The notes under the pieces are model-generated. The model worked only from the letters and a program-made list of their open reading frames with translations, was not told the origin of the DNA and did no database searches. 24,413 nucleotides of DNA from JAVVPO01 sp036655715 (GTDB taxonomy: Bacteria > Bacillota > Clostridia > Lachnospirales > Cellulosilyticaceae). The stretch is from contig JAVVPO010000034.1 of assembly GCA_036655715.1 (NCBI GenBank), positions 1 through 24,413 on the forward strand, read 5' to 3'. A program made the position numbers and the translations under genes. Position 1 is the stretch's first letter. Every line of letters begins with the position of its first letter. This document shows positions 14,606-22,949 of this stretch, piece by piece.

Positions 14606-16603
14606 ATGAATATAAAAGAAAAAATAGATAGCTTGAAACAAAAGATAGAGTACTATAATGATAAATATTACAATGAAAATGAATCTGAAGTAAGTGATTA
14701 TGAGTATGATCAATTAACTATCGCGTTAAGAACATTAGAAAAAGAACATCCAGAATACTTAACTAGTGATTCTCCTACGCAACAGGTAGGGGGTATAGCA
14801 AAGAGAGAAGCAGGAAAACTTGTCAAGCATAATGTGCCTATGCTTAGTTTACAAGATGTCTTTACAAAAGAAGAGGTTATAGACTTTGTTAAGAAAATGC
14901 AAAAGGAATTAGATCATCCTGTATTTATAGTAGAAAGAAAGATTGATGGCTTATCTGTTTCACTGAGATACCAAGAGGGTGAGTTCTTACAAGGTGTGAC
15001 AAGAGGAGATGGCATCACGCAAGGGGAAGATGTAACGGATAATATTAAGATGATAAAAACGGTTAAGAAAAAGCTTAAAGAAACAGTACCTTACCTAGAA
15101 GTAAGAGGTGAGGTTTATATGTCTAATGAAGTTTTTGAAGAGGTCAATGCAAGACAAGAAGAGCTAGAAAAGAAAATATTTGCGAACCCAAGAAACTGTG
15201 CAGCAGGGACACTTAGACAACTCGACCCTAAAGTTGTGAAAGAACGTAATTTATCCATATTCATATTTAATGTGCAAGAAGCAAGAGGCATATCTTTTGC
15301 AACGCACTCAGAAAGTTTTGAATGGATGAAAAAGCAAGGGCTTAGCATCATAGAAGACTATACTAAATGTACATTAGCAGAGGAAGTATGGGAGGCTATT
15401 GCTAAGATTGGCGATACAAGAGGTGAGTTTGGCTATGAAATAGATGGCGCAGTGGTGAAGGTTGATGATTTAGCAAGTAGAGAAAAGCTAGGTGCAACGG
15501 CTAAAACACCAAGATGGGCTATTGCCTATAAATACCCACCAGAAGAAAAAGAAACTAAAATTATTGATATAGAAATAGGGGTAGGAAGAACAGGCAGACT
15601 TACACCAACGGCCTTATTAGAACCTGTAAGATTAGCAGGCACATCAGTTGCAAAGGCAACACTGCACAACCAAGATCGTATAGATAGTCTAGATGTAAGA
15701 ATTGGGGATACAGTAGTGGTAAGAAAGGCGGCAGAGATCATTCCTGAAATTATATCTGTAGTGAAAGAGAAAAGACCAAGTGATGCAAAGCTATTTAGAA
15801 TACCAAGTACATGCCCTGTTTGCGGAGCACCTACAGCTAGAGAAGAAGGTATGGCAGATACAAAATGTACAGGGGCAAGCTGCCCAGCACAATTAGTTAG
15901 ACACATTATGCACTTTGCTTCACGAGATGCTATGGATATTAGAGGTATGGGTGCAGCTTATGTGAAAGCACTTATTGAGTCAGGATATGTTAAAGACGTA
16001 GCGGATATTTACTACTTAAAGAATTATAGAGATGAATTAATCGAAAAAGGTTTAGTTGGAAAAGAAAAAAATACAGATAAATTATTAGCGACTATAGAAG
16101 CAACAAAGGCTAATGATATAGATAGACTGATTAAAGGTCTTGGTATAAAAAATATAGGGAAACAAGCTGGACTAGCCTTAAGAAAGCATTTTAAGGATAT
16201 CAAAGAATTAGAAAATGCAACCTATGAAGAATTGATAGAAGTAGAAGACTTTGGCGATATTAGTGCGAAGGCTATTGTGGAGTTCTTTAAGCATGAGCAA
16301 AATCAAGATATCTTGAAAAGGTTAGAAGAAGCTGGCGTAAATATGAAAGCGTCCATATCTCATGAAGAAACAGATGCAAAATTTGAGGGACAAACTTTTG
16401 TGGTGACAGGGACTTTACCAACGCTAGGAAGATCAGAAGTGGCAGAACTCATTCAGAAATATGGTGGGAAAGTATCTGGGAGTGTATCTAAGAAGACTAC
16501 TTATGTATTGGCTGGAGAAGCGGCAGGAAGTAAATTAACTAAGGCTAATGAGTTGGGTGTGAAGGTGATTAGTGAGGCGGAGTTGTTAGGAATGATAGAG
16601 TAG
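14606..16603 (+). CDS. ligA: NAD-dependent DNA ligase
   Basis: Seals nicks in duplex DNA using NAD, joining Okazaki fragments and finishing repair. The 665-residue protein has the expected order: domain Ia (YYNDKYY), the adenylation site with KIDG (catalytic lysine at residue 112 from this start), an OB fold, a four-cysteine zinc finger (CPVC...C...C), helix-hairpin-helix repeats (GLGIKNIG and the VEDFGDISA region), and a C-terminal BRCT domain of about 75 residues. I start it at ATG 14606 with GAGGAG 9 nt upstream rather than at the in-frame TTG 14582, which has no ribosome site. No promoter close to consensus is visible in the 160 bp upstream. Confidence 0.97.
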   Translation: MNIKEKIDSLKQKIEYYNDKYYNENESEVSDYEYDQLTIALRTLEKEHPEYLTSDSPTQQVGGIAKREAGKLVKHNVPMLSLQDVFTKEEVIDFVKKMQKELDHPVFIVERKIDGLSVSLRYQEGEFLQGVTRGDGITQGEDVTDNIKMIKTVKKKLKETVPYLEVRGEVYMSNEVFEEVNARQEELEKKIFANPRNCAAGTLRQLDPKVVKERNLSIFIFNVQEARGISFATHSESFEWMKKQGLSIIEDYTKCTLAEEVWEAIAKIGDTRGEFGYEIDGAVVKVDDLASREKLGATAKTPRWAIAYKYPPEEKETKIIDIEIGVGRTGRLTPTALLEPVRLAGTSVAKATLHNQDRIDSLDVRIGDTVVVRKAAEIIPEIISVVKEKRPSDAKLFRIPSTCPVCGAPTAREEGMADTKCTGASCPAQLVRHIMHFASRDAMDIRGMGAAYVKALIESGYVKDVADIYYLKNYRDELIEKGLVGKEKNTDKLLATIEATKANDIDRLIKGLGIKNIGKQAGLALRKHFKDIKELENATYEELIEVEDFGDISAKAIVEFFKHEQNQDILKRLEEAGVNMKASISHEETDAKFEGQTFVVTGTLPTLGRSEVAELIQKYGGKVSGSVSKKTTYVLAGEAAGSKLTKANELGVKVISEAELLGMIE

Positions 16604-16634
16604 GGAGGGAACAGATAGGTTGTGTTTTCACTCC

Positions 16635-16734
16635 NNNNNNNNNNNNNNNNNNNNNNNNNNNNNNNNNNNNNNNNNNNNNNNNNNNNNNNNNNNNNNNNNN
16701 NNNNNNNNNNNNNNNNNNNNNNNNNNNNNNNNNN
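16635..16734. other. Assembly gap (100 N) flanked by an inverted repeat
   Basis: Exactly 100 N, so probably a placeholder of unknown true length. AACAGATAG (16610-16618) before the gap is the reverse complement of CTATCTGTT (16745-16753) after it. Unlike the first gap, the flanks do not overlap. The missing sequence therefore probably forms a hairpin with these flanks as its base. No reading frame through the gap should be trusted. Confidence 0.85.
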
Positions 16735-16834
16735 GAAGGGATAACTATCTGTTTGGGAAGAAGAAAAAAAGAAGGATAGAAGTGGATAGGAAAATTAGCA
16801 ATATATAATGATGGAATATAGGAAGGAAAATGAT

Positions 16835-18391
16835 ATGTTTACATTAGCACCAAAGGATACTGAGAGGTTTATAGAATTTGAGGATTTAGCGCATAAGTTG
16901 GATAAATTGCTTGAGTGGGGTTTGATTACGGAAACGGCTAGGAAGAAAGAGATTATTAAAGCGTTTGAATATTATGAGGTAGCTAAGACTCAGCCTATTT
17001 TGTGTGATGTTATAGGGTATATTCCTTATAATGAGGAGCCGGATTCTCCTGATACTGCGGTAATTTGGATAGAGGGGAAATTACATAAGATAATGCCTGT
17101 ATATCTTAAAGAAATGCAAAAGGGAACGAGTAAGATAGGAATCGAAGAAGCGATTGATGAAGTGAAGCAGGTCGTGATAGAAGAGGAAATTGGTAAAGTA
17201 AAACAAGTAGAAATCGAAGAAGCGTCTTGTGAGGTAAAGCAAGCGGGGCATGAAGAAAAGGTTTGTGAAACTAGACAAGTTGTATTAGAAGGGTTTTATG
17301 AAATAGGACAAACGGTATTAGAAGAGAAGCCTCAGAAAATAAGTGGACAGGTGAAGCAAGATAAGCATATAGAATGTGATTTTGTGGCAATAGATTTTGA
17401 GACTGCAAATAGTAAGCTAAATAGTGCTTGTTCTGTAGGGATTGTTGCAGTAGAAAATAATGAAATAGTAGAGAAGAAGTATTTTTTAATCAAACCGCCT
17501 ATTCTCCGATTTGATGCGGAAAATATTGCAATTCATGGGATAACAGAGGCTGATGTAGCAAATAAAGCCTATTTCAGTGGGGTTTGGGAAGAGATGAAAC
17601 CTTACCTATCCGAGAATTTATTAGTAGCGCATAATGCGGCATTTGATATGTCTGTACTCAGATGTTGCTTAAAGACGTATAGTATTTCTGTGCCTGATAC
17701 AGAGTATGTGTGCAGTATTCCTGTCTCTACTTATGCATTTAAAGAAAAGGTAGGCAAATCATTAGGGGAAAGAACTAAGCTACTGGGAATAGACCTGAAA
17801 AATGCGCATAATGCGTTAGATGATGCAGTGGCTTGTGCGGAGTTAGTTATTAAGACATTACAAAAAAATAATAAAACATCATTGCATAAATTTCTAACTA
17901 AAAATAGAGAAATCAATGTGAAAAAGTTAGTAGAACTCACTCCGATAGAAGAGTTTAAAAAGCTAGGGAGTAAGCCTAAGGTTGAAGTGGCTAATACATC
18001 AATGAACAAACCATTCAATAAACCGATTAGCAAACCAAGTGATAAATCAGCTAGGTTTAAAAACAATATTAGAATAGGCGATGTAGAAGCAACGGTAGAT
18101 AGTATTGATGAGCAAAACCCTATCTTTAATAAAGCATTTGTATTCACAGGGGATATGCAAGAGATTTCCCGCCAAGATGCTATGCAGAGTGTAGTTAATT
18201 TGGGGGGGATCATAAAAAGTGGTGTATCTAAAAAAGTGGATTATGTGGTAGTTGGCGTTCAAGATGCTGACTTAGTAGGATTAGATGGGATGAGTTCTAA
18301 GGAGAGAAAAGCCAAGGAACTAATGCAGCAAGGTGTAGATATAAAAATTATAGATGAAGAAAAATTTAGTCAGTTAATCAATTGGAAATAG
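16835..18391 (+). CDS. DEDDh 3'-5' exonuclease fused to a BRCT domain
   Basis: A 518-residue protein from ATG 16835, chosen because AGGAAGGA precedes it; the longer frame from 16808 has no ribosome site. Residue numbers here count from 16808. The N-terminal part (about 11-104) is an unrecognised globular region. It is followed by a 12-residue tandem repeat (113-184) and a DnaQ/epsilon-type exonuclease (about 190-360) with motif I AIDFETA, motif II VAHNAAFDMSVLR and motif III HNALDDA. A basic linker rich in N, K and P precedes a C-terminal BRCT domain (about 445-527: FVFTGDM, GGIIKSGVSKKVDYVVVG). Exo-BRCT fusions occur in Firmicutes and are presumed to trim or proofread DNA in repair. The BRCT resembles that of LigA in pattern, and the gene sits directly downstream of ligA. 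Confidence 0.9.
   Translation: MFTLAPKDTERFIEFEDLAHKLDKLLEWGLITETARKKEIIKAFEYYEVAKTQPILCDVIGYIPYNEEPDSPDTAVIWIEGKLHKIMPVYLKEMQKGTSKIGIEEAIDEVKQVVIEEEIGKVKQVEIEEASCEVKQAGHEEKVCETRQVVLEGFYEIGQTVLEEKPQKISGQVKQDKHIECDFVAIDFETANSKLNSACSVGIVAVENNEIVEKKYFLIKPPILRFDAENIAIHGITEADVANKAYFSGVWEEMKPYLSENLLVAHNAAFDMSVLRCCLKTYSISVPDTEYVCSIPVSTYAFKEKVGKSLGERTKLLGIDLKNAHNALDDAVACAELVIKTLQKNNKTSLHKFLTKNREINVKKLVELTPIEEFKKLGSKPKVEVANTSMNKPFNKPISKPSDKSARFKNNIRIGDVEATVDSIDEQNPIFNKAFVFTGDMQEISRQDAMQSVVNLGGIIKSGVSKKVDYVVVGVQDADLVGLDGMSSKERKAKELMQQGVDIKIIDEEKFSQLINWK
17144..17359 (+). repeat. Degenerate 36-bp tandem repeat within the exonuclease gene
   Basis: Six consecutive units of 11-13 residues follow the pattern EE-x4-VKQ-x3: EEAIDEVKQVVI, EEEIGKVKQVEI, EEASCEVKQAGH, EEKVCETRQVVL, EGFYEIGQTVL and EEKPQKISGQVKQ. 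It forms a charged linker between the N-terminal region and the exonuclease. Copy number may vary between strains. Confidence 0.75.
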
Positions 18392-18494
18392 AAGATACAA
18401 ATGAATTATTAAATGATGCATAAATAATTGAACTAAAAATAATATTACAAAATATTACAGAATGATTAAGAAAGTACTACGTATCGGATAATTA

Positions 18495-18523
18495 GTGTTG
18501 GAAAAAGAGGATTATGGTATAAT
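18495..18523 (+). promoter_or_regulatory. Promoter of the first amidase gene
   Basis: TGGTATAAT (18515-18523) is a perfect extended -10 about 45 nt before the start codon. GTGTTG (18495-18500) is at 17 bp but is a poor -35. The same TTATGGTATAAT block recurs upstream of the second amidase gene. Confidence 0.6.
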
Positions 18524-18567
18524 GATGTAAAAATATAAAAGGATAAACTTAACAAGGAGGAGCAAGA

Positions 18568-20715
18568 GTGGACAAGAAAATAATGACAGCAATTGTAAGC
18601 ATAGTAATCTTTTGTATGAGTATTACAAGCGTTTATGCAGCGCCTATGAAGCTAGAATATGATGGCAAAACTCATACCTATGATTTGGCACCCATTACGC
18701 TTTATATCGATGGGGAAGAGGTGGACACAAGTCTTATGCCACCTGTGCAGCTAGAAGGGACAACTTTAGTGCCAGTAAGAGAAGTCTTTGAACCAATGGG
18801 GGCTTTTGTAGAATGGAAAGAAGAAGAGAAAAAAGTTTACATAGAGTATAACGGTACATTACTAATATTAGAAATGAATAATAAAGAAGTTTGGAAAAAT
18901 GGGGAAATTATAAAATTAGATATACCTGCAAAGGTTATTAATAATAAAATTATGGTGCCTGTAAGATTTATCAGTGAGCAAATGGGATTTGCAGTTCAGT
19001 GGCTTGGGGATACAAGAGAAATTCATATTACAGGACAAAAGATAGAGGTAGCACCACCCGAGGTGATAGAACCTGAAGTGCCAGAAATAGAAGAACCTAG
19101 TTTTCCAGAAGATGATGATGGAGATGAAAAAGTAGATATGAGTGACTTCATAGGAAAAGTAGATGGAGTGACTGAGATTTATGAAGGATTTAAAAATAAA
19201 CATAAAGTTTATGTAGATTATAAAAGTAATGCAAAGACAACAATTAACACGATAGCAATATCTCAGAATGGTAGTACTGCTATCGGAATGATACAAGCAA
19301 ATAGCCCGATTACAGATATTGAAGCAACTGTAAGTGAAGGTAAAATTATTGTAGATATTCCAAATAGTACGAATGGGCTTAAATCAAGTATTACACCAGA
19401 TGCAAATGGCTATGTAAGTGGTATTCGTACAAGCCAATATGAAAAAGATAAAACGAGAGTAGTTTTTGATTTAAAAGCAGGTGTTTCAACAAAGATTACT
19501 TTAACTTCTGACCGTAAGGCAATCATGATAGAAATGGATAAACAACTATTAGAAGCGATTCTTGTAGGACAAGATAGAATAAGTGATTACATTGCTATAG
19601 ATAATATAGCTCCAAATCAGATGAAGGTAGCAGAAGAGCTAGGTCAAATGACTATTAATATAGCGAATGTGTATGTAGATGAAACAATTGACTGGAACAG
19701 CGTAGATGGGGAATATATCAAGACTGTAAAAGTAAGTAATACATCAAATGGTATACAAATAGTAATGCAGCTAAATGATGAGAAGTTATATTTCTCACAA
19801 GTACAATCTGATAAAGGCGATACAATTATAAGGCTTGTTAAGCCAGAGTTTAAGAATATAAGTTACGCTTCCTATAATAAAATACTTACGCTTGATGCCC
19901 CAAGTGGCCTAAGTGCAAGTGATATTAGAGTAGAAGATTTATACAGAGAGAAGAAACTAATTCTGGATCTTGGTGATAACTATGAAGAACACTTCGGAAA
20001 AGGCACTTATAAGGTAGGAGATCAAGTAGTTAATAACATACAAATTATCAATGATAGAACGACTAAAATAATCATTAATGAAAGTAGTATTCACGCTGTA
20101 AATGTTAAAGATACTGCAGAGGGTATACAAATTAAGCTTGTTAAGCCACAAGAAAAGTATGGGAAAATATTAGTATTAGATGCAGGACATGGTGGTAATG
20201 ATGGCGGATCATCAGGGAATGGATTAAAAGAAAAAGAAGTTAATTTCAAGCAGACAATGGTTGTGAAGAATCTAATTGAAAAAAATACAGATATTAAAGT
20301 ATATATGACAAGAGAAGATGACTCAACATTAACACTTGCATTTAGAACAGACTTAGCAAATGATATCAATGCCGATATGTTTGTGAGTATACATAATAAT
20401 TCAGCATCACCAGCTGCAAAAGGAACAGAATTGTTGTACTATCCTAATTCATCAGATACAAGAAGTAAGCAAATTGCAAAGCTTATGCAAGATAACATTG
20501 TTAAGGCTACAGGGATGTATAATAGAGGAATTAAAGAAAGACCAGACCTTTATGTACTACGTACAAGTAAGATGCCAGCGGTACTTATTGAAGGTGGATT
20601 CTTATCTAATGCAGAGGACGCGGCAAAACTAAAATCAGAAGACTTCACACAAAAGTATGCTTATGCTGTGTATGAAGCAATCGTGGAAGCTTTTAATACT
20701 CTTTCATTTAGATAA
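18568..20715 (+). CDS. Secreted N-acetylmuramoyl-L-alanine amidase with copper-amine-oxidase-like N-domain
   Basis: A 715-residue secreted peptidoglycan hydrolase that cleaves the bond between N-acetylmuramic acid and the stem peptide. The GTG start follows AAGGAGG. Residues 1-24 are a signal peptide ending VYA. Residues 28-155 are a copper-amine-oxidase N-terminal-like domain with the GTTLVPVREVFEPMGAFVEW and PVRFISEQMG signatures. A D/E/P-rich linker (160-190) and two AMIN-like beta regions (about 195-330 and 340-430) follow, then a third beta region (430-527). The Amidase_3 catalytic domain (531-712) has zinc ligands His541 (DAGHGG), Glu555 and His609 (SIHNN), and catalytic Glu675 (IEGGFLSN). 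It is followed by a shorter paralogue and probably transcribed separately from it. Confidence 0.94.
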   Translation: MDKKIMTAIVSIVIFCMSITSVYAAPMKLEYDGKTHTYDLAPITLYIDGEEVDTSLMPPVQLEGTTLVPVREVFEPMGAFVEWKEEEKKVYIEYNGTLLILEMNNKEVWKNGEIIKLDIPAKVINNKIMVPVRFISEQMGFAVQWLGDTREIHITGQKIEVAPPEVIEPEVPEIEEPSFPEDDDGDEKVDMSDFIGKVDGVTEIYEGFKNKHKVYVDYKSNAKTTINTIAISQNGSTAIGMIQANSPITDIEATVSEGKIIVDIPNSTNGLKSSITPDANGYVSGIRTSQYEKDKTRVVFDLKAGVSTKITLTSDRKAIMIEMDKQLLEAILVGQDRISDYIAIDNIAPNQMKVAEELGQMTINIANVYVDETIDWNSVDGEYIKTVKVSNTSNGIQIVMQLNDEKLYFSQVQSDKGDTIIRLVKPEFKNISYASYNKILTLDAPSGLSASDIRVEDLYREKKLILDLGDNYEEHFGKGTYKVGDQVVNNIQIINDRTTKIIINESSIHAVNVKDTAEGIQIKLVKPQEKYGKILVLDAGHGGNDGGSSGNGLKEKEVNFKQTMVVKNLIEKNTDIKVYMTREDDSTLTLAFRTDLANDINADMFVSIHNNSASPAAKGTELLYYPNSSDTRSKQIAKLMQDNIVKATGMYNRGIKERPDLYVLRTSKMPAVLIEGGFLSNAEDAAKLKSEDFTQKYAYAVYEAIVEAFNTLSFR

Positions 20716-20761
20716 AAAGAAGTTGATTTTAAAGATGATAAGTAGTAATAATAACAAAGAG

Positions 20762-20812
20762 ACATCAACTATGATTAGGGTGAAGTAGTACCTAAGAGCG
20801 TTGATGTTTTTT
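20762..20812 (+). terminator. Terminator after the first amidase gene
   Basis: ACATCAAC (20762-20769) pairs with GTTGATGT (20800-20807), with an inner TTAGG/CCTAA helix, followed by TTTTTT. An upstream AGTTGAT (20721-20727) can pair with ATCAACT (20764-20770) instead, giving an alternative fold. Confidence 0.72.
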
Positions 20813-20861
20813 GCTGTTTAGAATAAGTAAACGTGTTGATATATCTAAAAAAGAAGTATTA

Positions 20862-20870
20862 TGGTATAAT
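20862..20870 (+). promoter_or_regulatory. Extended -10 promoter of the second amidase gene
   Basis: TGGTATAAT lies 36 nt before the TTG start. No -35 at 17 bp is convincing; TTGATA at 20836 is 23 bp away. The element matches that of the first amidase gene, so it was probably duplicated with the gene. Confidence 0.58.
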
Positions 20871-20905
20871 ATTGAAAAAATAGAGATAAATAAGGGGGAG
20901 AAATA

Positions 20906-22339
20906 TTGAATAAGAAGTTAATGACAGCCATCGTAAGTATGGGGATTTTTTTCATGAGTGTGATGAACGTAGCTGCAAGTCCAATGGCGTTAGTATATGA
21001 TGGACAAACGCATCTATATAATTTGCCGGCTATTATGTTATACCTGAATGGAGAAATAATAGATACCTATCTTATGCCTCCTGTGCAGATAGAAGGAACA
21101 ACGTTGGTGCCTGTGAGAGAGGTTTTTGAGCCACTAGGTGCTTTTGTAGAGTGGAAGGCAGAAGAAAAGAAGGTTTACATAGATTATGAGGGTAAGTTAC
21201 TTATACTAGAGATGGATAATAAAGAAGCATGGATAAATGGAGAATTTATAGGCTTAGATATGCCAGCTAAGGTTATTAATAATAAAATAATGGTACCACT
21301 AAGATTTGTGAGTGAACAGATGGGGCTTCATGTGCAGTGGATTGGCGAGACAAGAGAAATACATCTAGAGCAGCTAATCAAGGAAGAGGAACTGCCCTTA
21401 ATACCGGATGCAGAGATACCTGGTGAGCCAGAGTATGAAGTAGAAGATACAATGCCAGAAGTATTAAAGTTAGAGAATATAAAGTACTTTGAAGGGGATA
21501 AAACACTTACAATTTATACTTCGAAAGATATAGATACTAATCAAATAACGATAGAAGACCTGTATAGGCAAAAGCAGCTTATCATCGATTTAGGAGATAA
21601 TTATGAGAGGGATTTTGAAGAAGGGAAATGGGATATTAATCAAAATACAGTGAAGACTATCACTGTTGTGAATGATGAAACAACTAAACTCATTGTGGAT
21701 ACTCAGTCCATACATACAGTAAATATAATAGAAGATGAAGATAAGTTACAAATAGAGCTTGTGAAGCCCAAAGAAAAGTATGATCAAATCATTATGATAG
21801 ATCCAGGGCATGGTGGATATGCACCAGGAACAACAGTAAATAGTACTGTAGAGAAAGACGTAAATTTAAAGCAGGCTTTAGCTGTAAGAGATATGATAGA
21901 AAGTAATACCAGTATTAAAGTATATATGACGAAAGAAGATGATACAGGGGTAGAAAATAGAAATAGAACTCTTTTAGCTAATGATATAGAGGTAGATTTT
22001 TTTGTAAGTATACATAATAATTATGCAGATAGAAAAGATGCGAGTGGAACAGAAGTTTTTTATTATCCTAGTGAACAAGATAATAGAAGCCAAGAAATAG
22101 CTAAGATAATACAAAACAAAATTATCATGTACGGGGGAACAAGAGATAGAGGGATTAAGCCAGGGGTAGATTTAATCGTATTAAATACGAGTCAAATGCC
22201 AGCAGTTCTTATTGAAGGTGGCTTTTTGTCCAATGAAGAAGATTTAGCTAAGCTAGTTTCAGCGGACTTTACACAGTTGTATGCTTATGCTGTCTATGAA
22301 GCTGTTGTAGAAATCTTTAGTACACTGTCATTTAGATAA
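20906..22339 (+). CDS. Second, shorter N-acetylmuramoyl-L-alanine amidase paralogue
   Basis: A 477-residue paralogue of the preceding amidase, near-collinear at both ends and lacking about 236 residues in the middle. The start is TTG 20906, which follows GGGGGAG at about 5 nt. It has a signal peptide (1-24) and a copper-amine-oxidase-like domain (28-155, with the same GTTLVPVREVFEPLGAF block). A single AMIN-like region (190-290) follows, equivalent to the third one of the paralogue, and then an Amidase_3 domain (294-475). Zinc ligands are His302 (DPGHGG), Glu316 and His370 (SIHNN), with catalytic Glu437 (IEGGFLSN). Both proteins end in TLSFR. The loss or gain of the middle AMIN regions probably changes wall targeting rather than chemistry. 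It has its own promoter and terminator. Confidence 0.94.
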   Translation: MNKKLMTAIVSMGIFFMSVMNVAASPMALVYDGQTHLYNLPAIMLYLNGEIIDTYLMPPVQIEGTTLVPVREVFEPLGAFVEWKAEEKKVYIDYEGKLLILEMDNKEAWINGEFIGLDMPAKVINNKIMVPLRFVSEQMGLHVQWIGETREIHLEQLIKEEELPLIPDAEIPGEPEYEVEDTMPEVLKLENIKYFEGDKTLTIYTSKDIDTNQITIEDLYRQKQLIIDLGDNYERDFEEGKWDINQNTVKTITVVNDETTKLIVDTQSIHTVNIIEDEDKLQIELVKPKEKYDQIIMIDPGHGGYAPGTTVNSTVEKDVNLKQALAVRDMIESNTSIKVYMTKEDDTGVENRNRTLLANDIEVDFFVSIHNNYADRKDASGTEVFYYPSEQDNRSQEIAKIIQNKIIMYGGTRDRGIKPGVDLIVLNTSQMPAVLIEGGFLSNEEDLAKLVSADFTQLYAYAVYEAVVEIFSTLSFR

Positions 22340-22351
22340 AAAATAAAAAAT

Positions 22352-22386
22352 AAAAGGTAGCTATTTATCAAGTAGCTGCTTTTTTT
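22352..22386 (+). terminator. Terminator after the second amidase gene
   Basis: AAAAGGTAGCT (22352-22362) pairs with AGCTGCTTTTTT (22374 on) using two G-U pairs, followed by a seven-T run. Confidence 0.8.
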
Positions 22387-22401
22387 GTTGAATGAATTTT
22401 C

Positions 22402-22430
22402 TTGAACTACATAGAGATAACCTCTAGAAT
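22402..22430 (+). promoter_or_regulatory. Promoter of the GerMN-rdgB-yfcE operon
   Basis: TTGAAC (22402-22407), a 17-bp spacer and TAGAAT (22425-22430) lie just after the amidase terminator and 24 nt before the ATG. Confidence 0.65.
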
Positions 22431-22453
22431 AAAGAAAAGGGGGTTGTAAAAAT

Positions 22454-22933
22454 ATGGTAATCAATTTAGTTAAATGGATTGTAGTCTTTACAATGGGGAT
22501 AAATGTTTTATGCGTAAATGGACAAGCTTATATTAATGGGGAAACAGTAGAGACTGTAAAGGATAAGCATAAAGAGATTGAGGGACTGTTAGAAGAGAAA
22601 ATAGAAGAAAGTCTAAATGAATCTCAAGATATGAAATGGATGACTTCACAAAATAAAGTTTTAGAAGTACAATGGAAAGAAGGACATGTAACGGTTAACC
22701 TTCATAAAGATATAATTGGATATGGAGGAGGGACTTATACTGAATATATACTGGGTGCTCTAATTATGGAGGCTGTTTTTGAAAACAGTGAAGCTGAAAG
22801 TTTAACTATTCTAGTTAATGGCACATCAGAACAACTTCCAGAAGGAAGTGATTACTCAAATTGTAGCAGAGAAAACTACAATGATTACTATCAGTTAGAT
22901 AACCCAAAGACCGAAAAACAGAGCTTAAGATAA
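22454..22933 (+). CDS. Secreted GerMN-domain protein
   Basis: A 159-residue protein with an N-terminal hydrophobic signal sequence (about 1-24). Its GerMN domain (about 65-135) includes VTVNLHKDIIGYGGGTYTEYIL followed by the LTILVNG-x4-LPEGSDYS ending typical of this family. The C-terminal tail is polar. GerMN domains occur in spore-germination protein GerM and in secreted wall-associated proteins of Gram-positives, often beside amidases; their exact biochemical role is unsettled. The placement just after two amidase genes fits a wall-remodelling role. It has its own promoter and is followed within 16 bp by rdgB, so it is the first gene of a likely three-gene operon. Confidence 0.8.
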   Translation: MVINLVKWIVVFTMGINVLCVNGQAYINGETVETVKDKHKEIEGLLEEKIEESLNESQDMKWMTSQNKVLEVQWKEGHVTVNLHKDIIGYGGGTYTEYILGALIMEAVFENSEAESLTILVNGTSEQLPEGSDYSNCSRENYNDYYQLDNPKTEKQSLR

Positions 22934-22949
22934 ATAAAGTGAGGGACAC

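Noticed and set aside
16620..16808. Short ORF spanning the second N gap
   Set aside because: Most of it is N; the frame through an unsized gap has no meaning.
17731..18213. 160-codon minus-strand ORF within the exonuclease gene
   Set aside because: Antisense shadow of motif-bearing coding sequence; its hydrophobic, Ser/Leu-rich composition is what antisense of a charged protein gives.
18440..18465. AATATTACAA-type short direct repeat as a possible iteron or CRISPR-like unit
   Set aside because: Only two adjacent AT-rich copies, no spacers, no associated genes.
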